A stretch of DNA of 64,000 nt, from assembly GCA_903901335.1 (NCBI GenBank), contig CAIUQR010000147.1, positions 1 to 64,000 on the forward strand, in the 5' to 3' direction. Origin of the DNA: an uncultured delta proteobacterium. GTDB lineage: Bacteria; Desulfobacterota; Desulfobulbia; Desulfobulbales; Desulfocapsaceae. This document shows, one piece after another, positions 17,276 to 25,295 of the stretch; the stretch's first letter is position 1, and every line of letters starts with the position of its first letter. The notes beneath the pieces were generated by a model. The model was not told the origin of the DNA. It saw only the letters and a list, made by a program, of their open reading frames with translations, and did not search any database. Made by a program: the position numbers and the translations under genes.

Positions 17276-18510
17276 GGGGGCGCTCCCTGACGGGCAAGGG
17301 AGTCGGCAGCGCCGATCATATCCGGATAACGGTAGATTTTGCCTTCATAGTTTCTGATCAAAAGGTCGTTGCCCTCCCGGCCGGCAACCGTCTCCGGGAT
17401 AAGCGGGATTTTCCCTCCGCCTCCGGGGGCGTCGATCACATAGTTGGGCACGGCATACCCCGTTGTATGGCCTCTCAGTCCTGCATAGATCTCCAGGCCC
17501 TTGGAGACGGGGGTGCGGAAATGGGACGAACCGAGGATCGGGTCACACTGGTAAAGGTAATAGGGTTTCACCCGGATCTTCACCAGGCCATGCATCAGGC
17601 GGCGCATGGTTTCTACCGAATCGTTGATCCCGGCCAGCAGGACCGTCTGGCTGCCGAGCGGGATACCGGCGTCGGCCAGTCGTGTGCAGGCCTCGCGGAC
17701 CTCTGCGGTCAGTTCGTCAGGGTGGGTGCAATGAATGCTCATCCAGAGCGGATGATATTTTTTCAATATCTCAACCAGTTCTGTGGTTATGCGCTGGGGC
17801 AGAACGATGGGGGCTTTCGTACCGATCCGGATCATCTCCACATGGGGGATGCGGCGCAGGCGGTCAAGAAGCCAGTCGATCTGCTCATCCGGCAGGGTGA
17901 GCGGATCACCGCCGGAGAGGAGCACATCCCGGATTACCGGGGTTGCAGCTATATAGTCAATGGCCTTCTGCCATTGTTTTTTCCCACCGTTCGTGCGTCT
18001 GCCGACCATGCGCGATCTTGTGCAGTAGCGGCAGTAGCTCGAACAGTAATCCGTGACGAGAAACAGGACCCGATCAGGATAACGATGGATTAAACCGGGG
18101 GCTGGGCTGTGACAGTCTTCCCCCAGAGGATCCGGAGACTCGCCGGGAGAGACAAGGAGTTCGTTTGTCACGGGTACCATGGAACGCCGGAGAGGATGTT
18201 CCGGATTGTCAGGATCAATCAGGCCGGCGTAGTAGGGCGTGATAGCCAGCGGGAGTGTGGCATTCTGGAAGTGAAAGGAATTCTTTTCATTTTCTGAAAG
18301 TCTGATGATCTTTTCCAGTTGTCTCCTGCTGGTAATCCGGTGACGTAATTGCCAGTGCCAGTCATTCCAGTTTTCTTCGGTGGCGGCGGGAAAGTAACGG
18401 TTGCGAAAGGATGTGGAGGTTTCCAGGGAAGGGTGGTGGGCAGCGGATTTTTCAGTACATCTGCTTGGAGGCTCTTCGTTTTCATCAAAAAAAATAGTTT
18501 TGGGGCGCAT
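17266..18510 (-). CDS. KamA-family radical SAM lysine 2,3-aminomutase
   Basis: About 414 residues. It has the radical SAM cluster motif CSSYCRYC, LLSGGDPLTL, the PLP lysine region YVIDAPGGGGKIPL and the QCD...HFRTPVSKG block. The aspartates that bind the epsilon-amino group of lysine in clostridial lysine 2,3-aminomutase (Asp293 in QCD, Asp330 in VIDAP) are both conserved, which argues for lysine and against glutamate as substrate. The C-terminal zinc-binding cysteines of the clostridial enzyme are absent. Expected reaction: L-alpha-lysine to beta-lysine. ATG at 18510 has a good GGAGAG site; the longer frame to 18546 is not needed. First gene of a four-gene overlapping operon. EF-P modification (EpmB) is an alternative, but no epmA or efp is nearby. 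Confidence 0.88.
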   Translation of the reverse strand: MRPKTIFFDENEEPPSRCTEKSAAHHPSLETSTSFRNRYFPAATEENWNDWHWQLRHRITSRRQLEKIIRLSENEKNSFHFQNATLPLAITPYYAGLIDPDNPEHPLRRSMVPVTNELLVSPGESPDPLGEDCHSPAPGLIHRYPDRVLFLVTDYCSSYCRYCTRSRMVGRRTNGGKKQWQKAIDYIAATPVIRDVLLSGGDPLTLPDEQIDWLLDRLRRIPHVEMIRIGTKAPIVLPQRITTELVEILKKYHPLWMSIHCTHPDELTAEVREACTRLADAGIPLGSQTVLLAGINDSVETMRRLMHGLVKIRVKPYYLYQCDPILGSSHFRTPVSKGLEIYAGLRGHTTGYAVPNYVIDAPGGGGKIPLIPETVAGREGNDLLIRNYEGKIYRYPDMIGAADSLARQGAPPCE

Positions 18511-19030
18511 CTCTTCTCTCCTTATTAAAATATCATGCAAAAACATACTGCTACATCATTACGCAACTTCCGGTTTAGGAAGAACATTTTGTAATGATTA
18601 TAGATCCCATATGCATCTGTTTGTTGCAAGAGTCAATAAAAAAATGAAGGGATTAGAGAAACAGTAAAAATAATTGATTTCCTCTTGCCGTCGAGAGAAC
18701 CGGTGATTTTTCTTGCAGGAATTCCGGTATGTTTTCTTGTGGGGAAATGTTATGCGGACTGGATGCTGATGGTGACAGAAGTACAGCCTGTTAAAGGGAA
18801 AACAAAACGGCATAATCATGCTAGGTCGTTGTTTCCCTAGGACGACAACGATTTTTGAGGAAAATTTATGGAGGAAAACTGTGGGAGGTATGCTTGAACA
18901 ACATGCATGAGAACATGATCTACAGGACAGAAGAAGATATCCGGTTCATCAGCGAAGTTCTTCAATGTACCTGCTGCTCCTCCTGCCGACTGAATTTTCC
19001 CCTCTAGAGTTAGCCACTGGCCCTGTTTCA
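18511..19030. other. Non-coding AT-rich region upstream of the KamA operon
   Basis: No frame with a ribosome site stands out in these ~520 bases. On the minus strand a perfect TATAAT lies about 80 bases before the aminomutase start without a good -35 partner at standard spacing; near it is a CATATGCAT palindrome resembling those around the Cys-rich genes to the right. A terminator-like hairpin at 18826-18856 points rightward with no upstream plus-strand gene. Confidence 0.5.
18826..18856 (+). terminator. Terminator-like hairpin, orphan
   Basis: TCGTTGT (18826-18832) pairs with ACAACGA (18845-18851), followed directly by five T. It faces rightward. No plus-strand gene precedes it for many kilobases, so it either ends a small unrecognised RNA or limits antisense transcription into the region. 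Confidence 0.5.
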
Positions 19031-19402
19031 TTACTCCAGCAAGGATGTGAAAATCTTGCAATTGCGGCAGCTCTGCAGTTTGTCTCGCCTGCCGGCATCA
19101 GATGTGCATTCACATTTTGTTCCGCAGAGAAACCAGCACAGATGCCCACTCTGAAATTCCCAGGCAGGGCATGATTCTTTATAACCGCACTGTTTTTTCT
19201 CCCAACAGGGGATCAGAATTTGTTTTCTGCTCCGCTGGTTGCTGAGAAGGAAAAAGATTTGCCGTTCAATATGGGACGGAATTGCCCTGCGTCCTTGCTC
19301 GTAACTATGGATCGTTTTGATAGAGACACCCAGAAGGTCCGCCAGTTGTTTTTGTGTTCTGCCGAGTTTTTTTCTTGCTGGAACAAATTCATCTTTGTTC
19401 AT
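19031..19402 (-). CDS. XRE-type helix-turn-helix regulator with C-terminal cysteine cluster
   Basis: 123 residues. Residues ~10-45 form an XRE/lambda-repressor-like helix-turn-helix (RTQKQLADLLGVSIKTIHSYEQG). The second half has eight or more cysteines in the pattern CW..KQCGYKESCPA...HLCWFLCGTKCEC...CRNCKIF, suited to an Fe-S cluster or zinc. It is likely a metal- or redox-responsive repressor. The start has GAGGAAACAGT before ATG. Upstream lie palindromic TACCAC/GTGGTA sites that recur before the Cys-rich paralogues to the right, so autoregulation and control of those genes is a reasonable inference. Confidence 0.82.
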   Translation of the reverse strand: MNKDEFVPARKKLGRTQKQLADLLGVSIKTIHSYEQGRRAIPSHIERQIFFLLSNQRSRKQILIPCWEKKQCGYKESCPAWEFQSGHLCWFLCGTKCECTSDAGRRDKLQSCRNCKIFTSLLE

Positions 19403-19500
19403 ACTGTTTCCTCATTTCAACCTTATTTTGAAAGCACTCGAACTATTTTAGTATTGCATCGTAATTCAGGCGCATATTCCCATGTTCATCAAAATGTGTT

Positions 19501-19634
19501 GCGACAATGTGGTATATTGATCATATGCACATAAAAAACGCGAATAAAACCCATAAATCACTGTTACCACAGGGTGGTACTGAAATTATCTATTAAATAC
19601 CACTCAGTGGTATTTTTAGCATATGTGCAAAACA
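19501..19634. promoter_or_regulatory. Operator-like palindromes upstream of the XRE gene
   Basis: Contains TACCAC-N3-GTGGTA (19565-19579), a perfect 17-bp palindrome ATACCACTCAGTGGTAT (19597-19613) followed by GCATATGTGCA (19619-19629), and a third partial copy (GTGGTAT then CATATGCACAT, 19510-19532). The same two-part arrangement occurs at ~20979-21004, 21631-21660 and 21792-21824. On the minus strand the elements read as an AT-rich -10-like stretch next to the palindrome, as expected for an operator overlapping a promoter. Confidence 0.68.
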
Positions 19635-19880
19635 ATCTTCGTCCATAACTAAATTAATCTGTCAGAATTAGCAAGAAATATTCCCTGAAAGCGGCCAAAA
19701 AATGAGCACGTTGATTTTTGATTGGACAAAGGAATACTCCATCGATTTTTTATCCCGGATACTCATTGAGAGAAGCAATGACGATTAACCTAAGTGATAT
19801 CCGAATGTGATAGTCTGCTCCCGGTCTTTTCAGAATATCGATCCCGAAAAGATTTGTGAATCGATGCGTCCTAAGTTGGC

Positions 19881-20240
19881 TCAAGCTGTAGTCAATTTCT
19901 CTTTGATTCCCTGGGCCAGGGCGATTATCTCACCTGCATATAACGTCCTGTAATCCGGATTGTCAGTGGTCGTTTCTTCCCATTTTCGAAATGGTGACTC
20001 GGGGTCGGTGCAGAACGTGCCCTTTTGTTCTTCCCATTTCATGAGGCAATCGGAACATTTTTGGTCTGCCAGGTCGCAAATCGGGCAATCGTTCTTCCAG
20101 GGGCGGTCGAGGTTTGCCACATGGGAGACATAGTATTTTTTGTCGTGCGCAGGATGTTTGTAGAGCCACATCCACATTTTCGTCAAGTCATCTAGCGCTT
20201 CAATTTTTGCCAAATGATTTGACGTTTCACTATTCTTCAT
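19881..20240 (-). CDS. Small cysteine-rich protein, tandem paralogue 1
   Basis: 119 residues, no family recognised. The conserved core shared with two neighbours is: EAL..LTKMWMWLYKHPAHD, a putative metal site CPICDLADQKCSDC (CX2CX6CX2C), then GTFCTDPESP and DNPDYRTLYAGEII. No signal peptide or membrane segment, so probably cytoplasmic. The four spaced cysteines suggest zinc or an iron-sulfur centre. A good site (GAGGAATAAAG) precedes the ATG. This copy is the most diverged of the three and has an N-terminal extension of about nine residues. Confidence 0.78.
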   Translation of the reverse strand: MKNSETSNHLAKIEALDDLTKMWMWLYKHPAHDKKYYVSHVANLDRPWKNDCPICDLADQKCSDCLMKWEEQKGTFCTDPESPFRKWEETTTDNPDYRTLYAGEIIALAQGIKEKLTTA

Positions 20241-20475
20241 CTTTATTCCTCACCGTTGGATATGCAGTCCCTGTTGTTCTCTCCCCAGGATTGTCTGGAA
20301 AGAGATCCGGGGACATCGGTTTGTTCTTTTGCTCCATTGACAAGAACTGCGTAGCCAAAAACAGATTTACCTGAAAGAATTACAGGTGATTAAGAAGAGT
20401 TGAAGGGCAATCTGTTTCCGGATCTTTCCGGCTGTCTATCCCCATATTTCCGGGGGATCAACAGCCGGAATTGAT

Positions 20476-20811
20476 TCAATGAGCAGCGGTCAATGTGCCC
20501 GTGGCGTTCTTAGCAATCGCGATTATCTCACCTGAATATAAGGTCCTGTAATCCGGATTGTCGGTGGTGGTTTCTTTCCATTTTTGCAAGGGTGATTCGG
20601 GATCAGTACAGAAGGTGCCATTCTGCTCTTCCCATTTCATCAGGCAGTCGGGACATTTTCCGTCTTCCAGATTGCAGAGCGGACAATAGTTCTTCCATGG
20701 CTGGGCGAGTTTTGCCACATGGGTAACATAGTATTCTCTGTCATGCGCTGGATGTTTATAGAGCCATATCCACATTTTTGTAATTTCCTTTAACGCTTCA
20801 ATTTTTTGCAT
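20476..20811 (-). CDS. Small cysteine-rich protein, tandem paralogue 2
   Basis: 111 residues beginning MQKIEALKEITKMWIWLYKH; the metal-type motif is CPLCNLEDGKCPDC. Start chosen at 20811 because GAGGTGGCAAA precedes it and the paralogues align from here; a longer frame reaching 20979 would only encode the upstream operator region. Closest in sequence to paralogue 3, even at DNA level, indicating a recent duplication. Confidence 0.8.
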   Translation of the reverse strand: MQKIEALKEITKMWIWLYKHPAHDREYYVTHVAKLAQPWKNYCPLCNLEDGKCPDCLMKWEEQNGTFCTDPESPLQKWKETTTDNPDYRTLYSGEIIAIAKNATGTLTAAH

Positions 20812-20975
20812 TTTGCCACCTCGTTGTTTGAAATTGAGTCCCGATGGTTTTCTCCTGAAGGATTGCCTGGAAAAAATCCTGGAACATCGGTTTACATTCA
20901 TCGCTCCATTGAAAAGAAACTGTGTAAAACAAAAGCGAGACACATGCTGAGAACCATTCAAATTGTCGTTATGCG

Positions 20976-21056
20976 ACAAAGTGGTATTTTATGCATATGC
21001 ACATTATTAGGGCGCGACCAGCCAATCATAACGATTAACCACAGAGTAGTATCTGT
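20976..21056. promoter_or_regulatory. Operator/promoter-like region of paralogue 2
   Basis: AAGTGGTATTTTATGCATA (from 20979) continuing to TGCACAT at 21004 and a degenerate palindrome AACCACAGAGTAGTAT near 21037 repeat the pattern seen before the XRE gene and paralogue 3. On the coding (minus) strand this gives ATGTGCATATGC, then a TAAAAT that could be a -10, then the half site ACCACTT. Confidence 0.6.
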
Positions 21057-21084
21057 TTCCAATATCCTGCGTGGCCGAGTAGGC

Positions 21085-21417
21085 TCAAGCAGCGGCCTGA
21101 TTCCCCATGGCTTTTTGAGCAATCGCGATTATCTCGCCTGAATACAATGTCCTGTAATCCGGATTGTCGGTTGCTGTTTCACTCCATTTTTGCAAAGGAG
21201 ACTCAGGATCCGTGCAGAAGGTGCCATTCTGCTCTTCCAATTTCATCGGGCAGTCCGGACAGGTGTCGGCTTCCTGGTCGCAAATCGGGCAATCGTTCTT
21301 CCATGGCTGGTCGAGCTTTGCCACATGGGTTTCATAGTATTTTCTGTCGTGCGCAGGATGTTTGTAGAGCCAGGTCCACATTGCTGTAATTTCCTTTAAC
21401 GCTTCAATTTTCTTCAT
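21085..21417 (-). CDS. Small cysteine-rich protein, tandem paralogue 3
   Basis: 110 residues, MKKIEALKEITAMWTWLYKH..., metal-type motif CPICDQEADTCPDC and the shared GTFCTDPESP...DNPDYRTLYSGEIIAIAQ. Strong ribosome site GAGGAGG before the ATG. Each paralogue has its own upstream region rather than sharing one mRNA start, so the three may be expressed under different conditions or dosage. Confidence 0.8.
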   Translation of the reverse strand: MKKIEALKEITAMWTWLYKHPAHDRKYYETHVAKLDQPWKNDCPICDQEADTCPDCPMKLEEQNGTFCTDPESPLQKWSETATDNPDYRTLYSGEIIAIAQKAMGNQAAA

Positions 21418-21630
21418 TTTGCCGCCTCCTCATTTGAGATTGAGTCCCGATGGTCCTCTCCTGAAGGATTGCCTGGAAAAAGATCCAAGGACATTCGTTG
21501 ATCCACTGAAATGAACTGTATAAAACAATAGAGATATATAAACTGAGGGCTTGTCTTACAATCTGGAGATGTGCGGAATCCTGCACTCTGGGCGTTCCCT
21601 GGTAGAAGTCAATCCTTTGTGCTGATGTGC

Positions 21631-21850
21631 TACAGAGTAGTATTTTATGCATATGCACATTATTGTAACGCAGTGAACCAATCATGATCAATAACCACAG
21701 AGTAGTATTCATGTCCAGTGTCCGTCGTGTTCGCGCATGGTGTTGCCAAGGCAACGAGTTACCACTATGTGGTATTGGAAATATTAATCAGATACTACAT
21801 AGTGGTATTTCTGGCATATGCGCATAACCTTATACTACATACGTATAGCA
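21631..21850. promoter_or_regulatory. Operator array upstream of paralogue 3
   Basis: Holds at least four related elements: AGAGTAGTATTTTATGCATA continuing to GCACAT (21635-21660), AACCACAGAGTAGTATTC (21693-21710), TACCAC-TAT-GTGGTA (21760-21774) and ATACTACATAGTGGTAT followed by GGCATATGCGCATAA (21792-21827). A separate perfect palindrome GTTGCCAAGGCAAC is at 21742-21755. The density of sites suggests cooperative repressor binding. Confidence 0.62.
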
Positions 21851-22433
21851 GCAGGAAAAAAAATGCAAGCATAAATCGCAGTGGAGGGTAATTGAGCAAT
21901 TGCGATTACCTTTAGTAACATATCAGGAATACTTAATAAAAAATCATTTTATCGAATTTGAAACTTCATGTGAAATCTCGATATTTTTTGAATTTTGGAC
22001 TGTTCTTTTGTCGGATAGAACATAAGGGCTCTATCGCCAGGGTTTCTGCTCGGAGGGATTGCGGAGATAAAAATAGTATAAAGAGGCTCAGAGGTGTATG
22101 AGATACTGCTTTCCCCCCTGTATCAAGAGGCGGAAAGGTCACGGGTTTTAAAATAAAATTTGACCAGGTCCGAAGGCAAATGTAATTATAATAATAAGTC
22201 TTCAGCTTCACAACCTGGAACCCTGCGTCTATCTTACAAACGGCGCTTTTTTCTGTGTGAGCAGAATGCCGATAGTCTGAAGTCTGTTAGACTGTTGGCT
22301 CAACACCATTGGATAAAACAACCTTTTGTCTTTTTCTGAAAGTTGTCCCCGACTGGACACAGACAACATATTGTTCATACTTGCTTATTTTAGAGTCGTA
22401 ATCCTTTGAAATCGAGTCGATCGGGAGGGTGTT
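21851..22433. other. AT-rich intergenic region before the histidine kinase
   Basis: About 580 bases with no credible gene: a leftward frame at 21966-22211 has no ribosome site and no protein-like character. It must contain the promoter of the kinase gene, but I see no clear -35/-10 pair. Confidence 0.5.
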
Positions 22434-23711
22434 GTGTCGGAAGAAGAAATCACCATCGACCTTTTAAAAAAGAAAAATGAAAATCTGCGGGAGGCCCTGA
22501 CTCAAGTACTCTATCAGAACAAGATGCTGCTGAACTGGGTCAACGGAGCAGTAATAACCGTTGACCGGGATGGAAAAGTCCTTACTGCCAATGAGACCGC
22601 CTTGCATGCGCTTAACTTGACCCTTGAAGAGTTCGTGGGCCTTCATTGCCATGAAACAATACACCATACAACCGATGACGGCGGGGAATACCCCTGGGAG
22701 TTCTGTCCTGTTTTCGCGGCCATTGAGGATGGTTCATCCCACCATGTCGATGGTGATGTCTTCTGGAAAAAGTATAAGTCGAGTTTTTCTGCCGACTATA
22801 TCGTCTCTCCGATCCGGGATGAAAATAATGAGATTTCCGGTGCAACCCTTATCTTTCGCAATCTGACGGAACAGCGACTTCAGGAGGCAAAACGAATCCA
22901 CGGGATGAAGCTTGAGTCCATCGGTGAACTTTCAGCAGGAATTGCCCACGAGATTAATACCCCGATTCAATTTATCGGGAGTAATGTGTCCTTTCTGTAC
23001 GAGGCCTTTGAAGACCTGTTGGAGCTGACAAACCGATATGGTAAGCTTCGTGATGCGGTGGCCGGCAAAAAAGAGTATCAGGAACTGCTGGACGAGATAA
23101 CCGAACAGGAGGAAGTGGTGGATGTGGAGTACCTCCAGGAGGAGGCGCCGAAGGCCTTTGAGCAGACAACTCACGGAGTGGAAAGGGTGACCTCCCTGAT
23201 CCTCGGGTTGAAAGGGTTTGCACATGCTAAGGACAGTGAAACGAAAGCAGCTGCCGATATTAACGAGATCATCCGTAATACCCTGATCGTATGCAGCAAT
23301 GCCTATAAATATGTGGCCGAGTTGGAGACTGATCTGGTGGAATTACCGGCGGTTAACGTTTTTCATGGGGATATCGGCCAGGTTATCCTGAATCTTGTTG
23401 TCAATGCCGCCCATGCCATTGAAGATGTGAAGGGGACCTCTAACCAGATGGGAAAAATCACGATCAAGACCTTTCAGGAAGGGGATTATGCGGTGATTAC
23501 GGTCACCGATACCGGTTGCGGTATTCCGCCGGGAGTCCGGCAACGGATATTTGACCCGTTTTTCACCACCAAAGAGGTCGGCCGAGGCTCCGGTCAGGGT
23601 CTGGCAATTTCCAGAAATATAATCCATGATAAACACGATGGCGAACTGAACTTCGAGTCGACTGTGGGGCAAGGCACTACCTTTATAGTCAAAATACCGA
23701 TTTCCGGATAA
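22434..23711 (+). CDS. PAS-domain sensor histidine kinase (soluble)
   Basis: 425 residues without membrane segments. A short N-terminal coiled coil leads into a PAS domain (about 35-145, VNGAVITVDRDGKVLTANETAL). The HisKA H-box is GELSAGIAHEINTPIQFIGSN, and the HATPase part has the N box LNLVVNAAHAIED, G1 DTGCGIPPG and G2 GRGSGQGLAI. It should autophosphorylate on the H-box histidine in response to an internal cue. GTG start at 22434 preceded by GGGAGGG. No response regulator is adjacent; the stand-alone receiver at 28004 is a possible partner by proximity only. Confidence 0.92.
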   Translation: MSEEEITIDLLKKKNENLREALTQVLYQNKMLLNWVNGAVITVDRDGKVLTANETALHALNLTLEEFVGLHCHETIHHTTDDGGEYPWEFCPVFAAIEDGSSHHVDGDVFWKKYKSSFSADYIVSPIRDENNEISGATLIFRNLTEQRLQEAKRIHGMKLESIGELSAGIAHEINTPIQFIGSNVSFLYEAFEDLLELTNRYGKLRDAVAGKKEYQELLDEITEQEEVVDVEYLQEEAPKAFEQTTHGVERVTSLILGLKGFAHAKDSETKAAADINEIIRNTLIVCSNAYKYVAELETDLVELPAVNVFHGDIGQVILNLVVNAAHAIEDVKGTSNQMGKITIKTFQEGDYAVITVTDTGCGIPPGVRQRIFDPFFTTKEVGRGSGQGLAISRNIIHDKHDGELNFESTVGQGTTFIVKIPISG

Positions 23712-23911
23712 ATAGAGCAGTGCCGGTTTTATCGGAGAGATTGACATATGTGATTCGATATTCTATCCTGCTGCAGGCAGCTTGTAATTGAAGAGAGAAA
23801 AATCCAAGAACATGAAAATCCATTGACGACAGAAGCGTGCCGCAGCGGCCAAGGCCCTCAGGGTCCGTTGACGTTCGGCTGTTTTTTCATATATCGATTA
23901 AATTGAAACTG

Positions 23912-23950
23912 AATGCCATGGACTGATTCTCCGTCTGTGGCATTTTTTTT
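23912..23950 (+). terminator. Rho-independent terminator
   Basis: AATGCCA (23912-23918) pairs with TGGCATT (23938-23944), with partial inner pairing GGAC/GTC, then a run of T. It lies 200 bases after the histidine kinase and before the aminotransferase, so it most likely ends the kinase transcript. Confidence 0.72.
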
Positions 23951-24043
23951 GCCCGGATCGGATGAATCGGGGTTATATGTCAGTCTGCAAAATGATACTT
24001 GGGCGCTGATTTCATTAACCGAAACTTCAATGAGGAGGAGAGA

Positions 24044-25291
24044 ATGGACGAGGAATTCAAGATTCGCTTTGCCGATCGTATGAACCAGCTTCCCCCCTAT
24101 CTGTTCGGGATGATCAATAAGATCAAGATGGAAAAACGCTGGCAGGGAGATGACGTCATCGACCTCGGGATGGGGAACCCGATCGATCCCACCCCCGATC
24201 AGGTGACGGGCAAGCTCTGCGACGTTGCGATCGATCCGAAGACCCACCGCTATCCGGTGGCCGGAGGGATGAAGAATCTGAAACGGGAGATAGCCCTCTA
24301 CTATGGACGCCATTATGCCGTCACCCTGAATGGGATCGACGACGTAATCTGCACTATCGGCTCTAAAGAGGGGATCTCGCATCTCTGTCTAGCCCTGCTC
24401 GGACCAGGGGATACAGTACTTGTCCCGGCCCCCGCCTTCCCTATCCATGTCTATGCGGCGGTGATAGCGGGTGCCAGCGTCCTGCGCATCGCCCTTGATT
24501 CGGAAGAATCGTTTATTGATCAGCTCACCGGCATGTGCAAGGCACTGTACCCCGGCCCGAAACTCGTGATGCTGAACTATCCCCACAATCCGACCGGGAT
24601 CATTGCCTCAAGGGAATTCTTTGTTGAGATTGTCAAGCTGGCCAAAAAATTTAACTTTATGGTCATCAATGACTTTGCCTACGCCAAGATAACCTATGAC
24701 GGCTATGTGGCCCCCAGTTTTCTCGAGATACCCGGCGCGATCGAGGTCGGTGTCGAATTCGGCTCGTTTTCCAAATCCTACAATATGGCGGGCTGGCGTC
24801 TCGGCTACTGTGTCGGCAATAAAGAGATGATCGGCGGGCTGGCCAAGATCAAGGGCTATTATGACTACGGCATCTTTTCGGCGATCCAGGTGGCCGGAAT
24901 CGTTGCCATGCGTGACTGTGACGACAGCATAAAAGAGCAGGTTGCCGTTTACCAGAGACGCCGTGATGTGCTCTGCGACGGACTTGTCCGGATGGGCTGG
25001 GCCGTGGAGGTACCGAAGGCCGGGATGTTCGTCTGGGTCGGCATTCCCGAGCCCTATACCCGGATGGGCTCCATCCGGTTTGCAGTCGAGATGATGAACC
25101 GCGCCAACGTTGCGGTTGCCCCCGGCGCCGGTTTCGGAGCAGAGGGCGATGGCTTTCTGCGCCTTGCCCTGGTGGAAAATGAAAACAGGATTAGACAGGC
25201 TTTGAAACAGATACGTCGGGCCCTATCCGAGATCGACCAGGAAATTACGGCAGGAACATTCATGCTGGAACAGACGAGTCCGGGATTGTAA
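24044..25291 (+). CDS. Class I/II PLP-dependent aminotransferase, AlaC-like
   Basis: 415 residues, strongly like E. coli AlaC along its length: RMNQLPPYLFGMINKIKMEKR, DLGMGNPIDPTP, NYPHNPTG, and the PLP lysine block SFSKSYNMAGWRLGY. Expected reaction: glutamate plus pyruvate to 2-oxoglutarate plus alanine, with other amino acids possible. Start at 24044 follows AGGAGGAGAG; a longer frame from 23999 is unlikely. Four bases after its stop begins a DMT transporter. Confidence 0.9.
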   Translation: MDEEFKIRFADRMNQLPPYLFGMINKIKMEKRWQGDDVIDLGMGNPIDPTPDQVTGKLCDVAIDPKTHRYPVAGGMKNLKREIALYYGRHYAVTLNGIDDVICTIGSKEGISHLCLALLGPGDTVLVPAPAFPIHVYAAVIAGASVLRIALDSEESFIDQLTGMCKALYPGPKLVMLNYPHNPTGIIASREFFVEIVKLAKKFNFMVINDFAYAKITYDGYVAPSFLEIPGAIEVGVEFGSFSKSYNMAGWRLGYCVGNKEMIGGLAKIKGYYDYGIFSAIQVAGIVAMRDCDDSIKEQVAVYQRRRDVLCDGLVRMGWAVEVPKAGMFVWVGIPEPYTRMGSIRFAVEMMNRANVAVAPGAGFGAEGDGFLRLALVENENRIRQALKQIRRALSEIDQEITAGTFMLEQTSPGL

Positions 25292-25295
25292 CGCT

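Noticed and set aside
18598-19061. Small leftward frames between the KamA operon and the XRE gene
   Set aside because: Overlap each other and the regulator, no ribosome sites, low-complexity translations.
20811-20979. Longer start for Cys-rich paralogue 2
   Set aside because: The extra 56 residues have no counterpart in the paralogues, and a GAGGTGG site precedes the internal ATG.
21966-22211. Leftward 81-residue frame
   Set aside because: No ribosome site, composition unlike neighbours' proteins and no recognisable motif.
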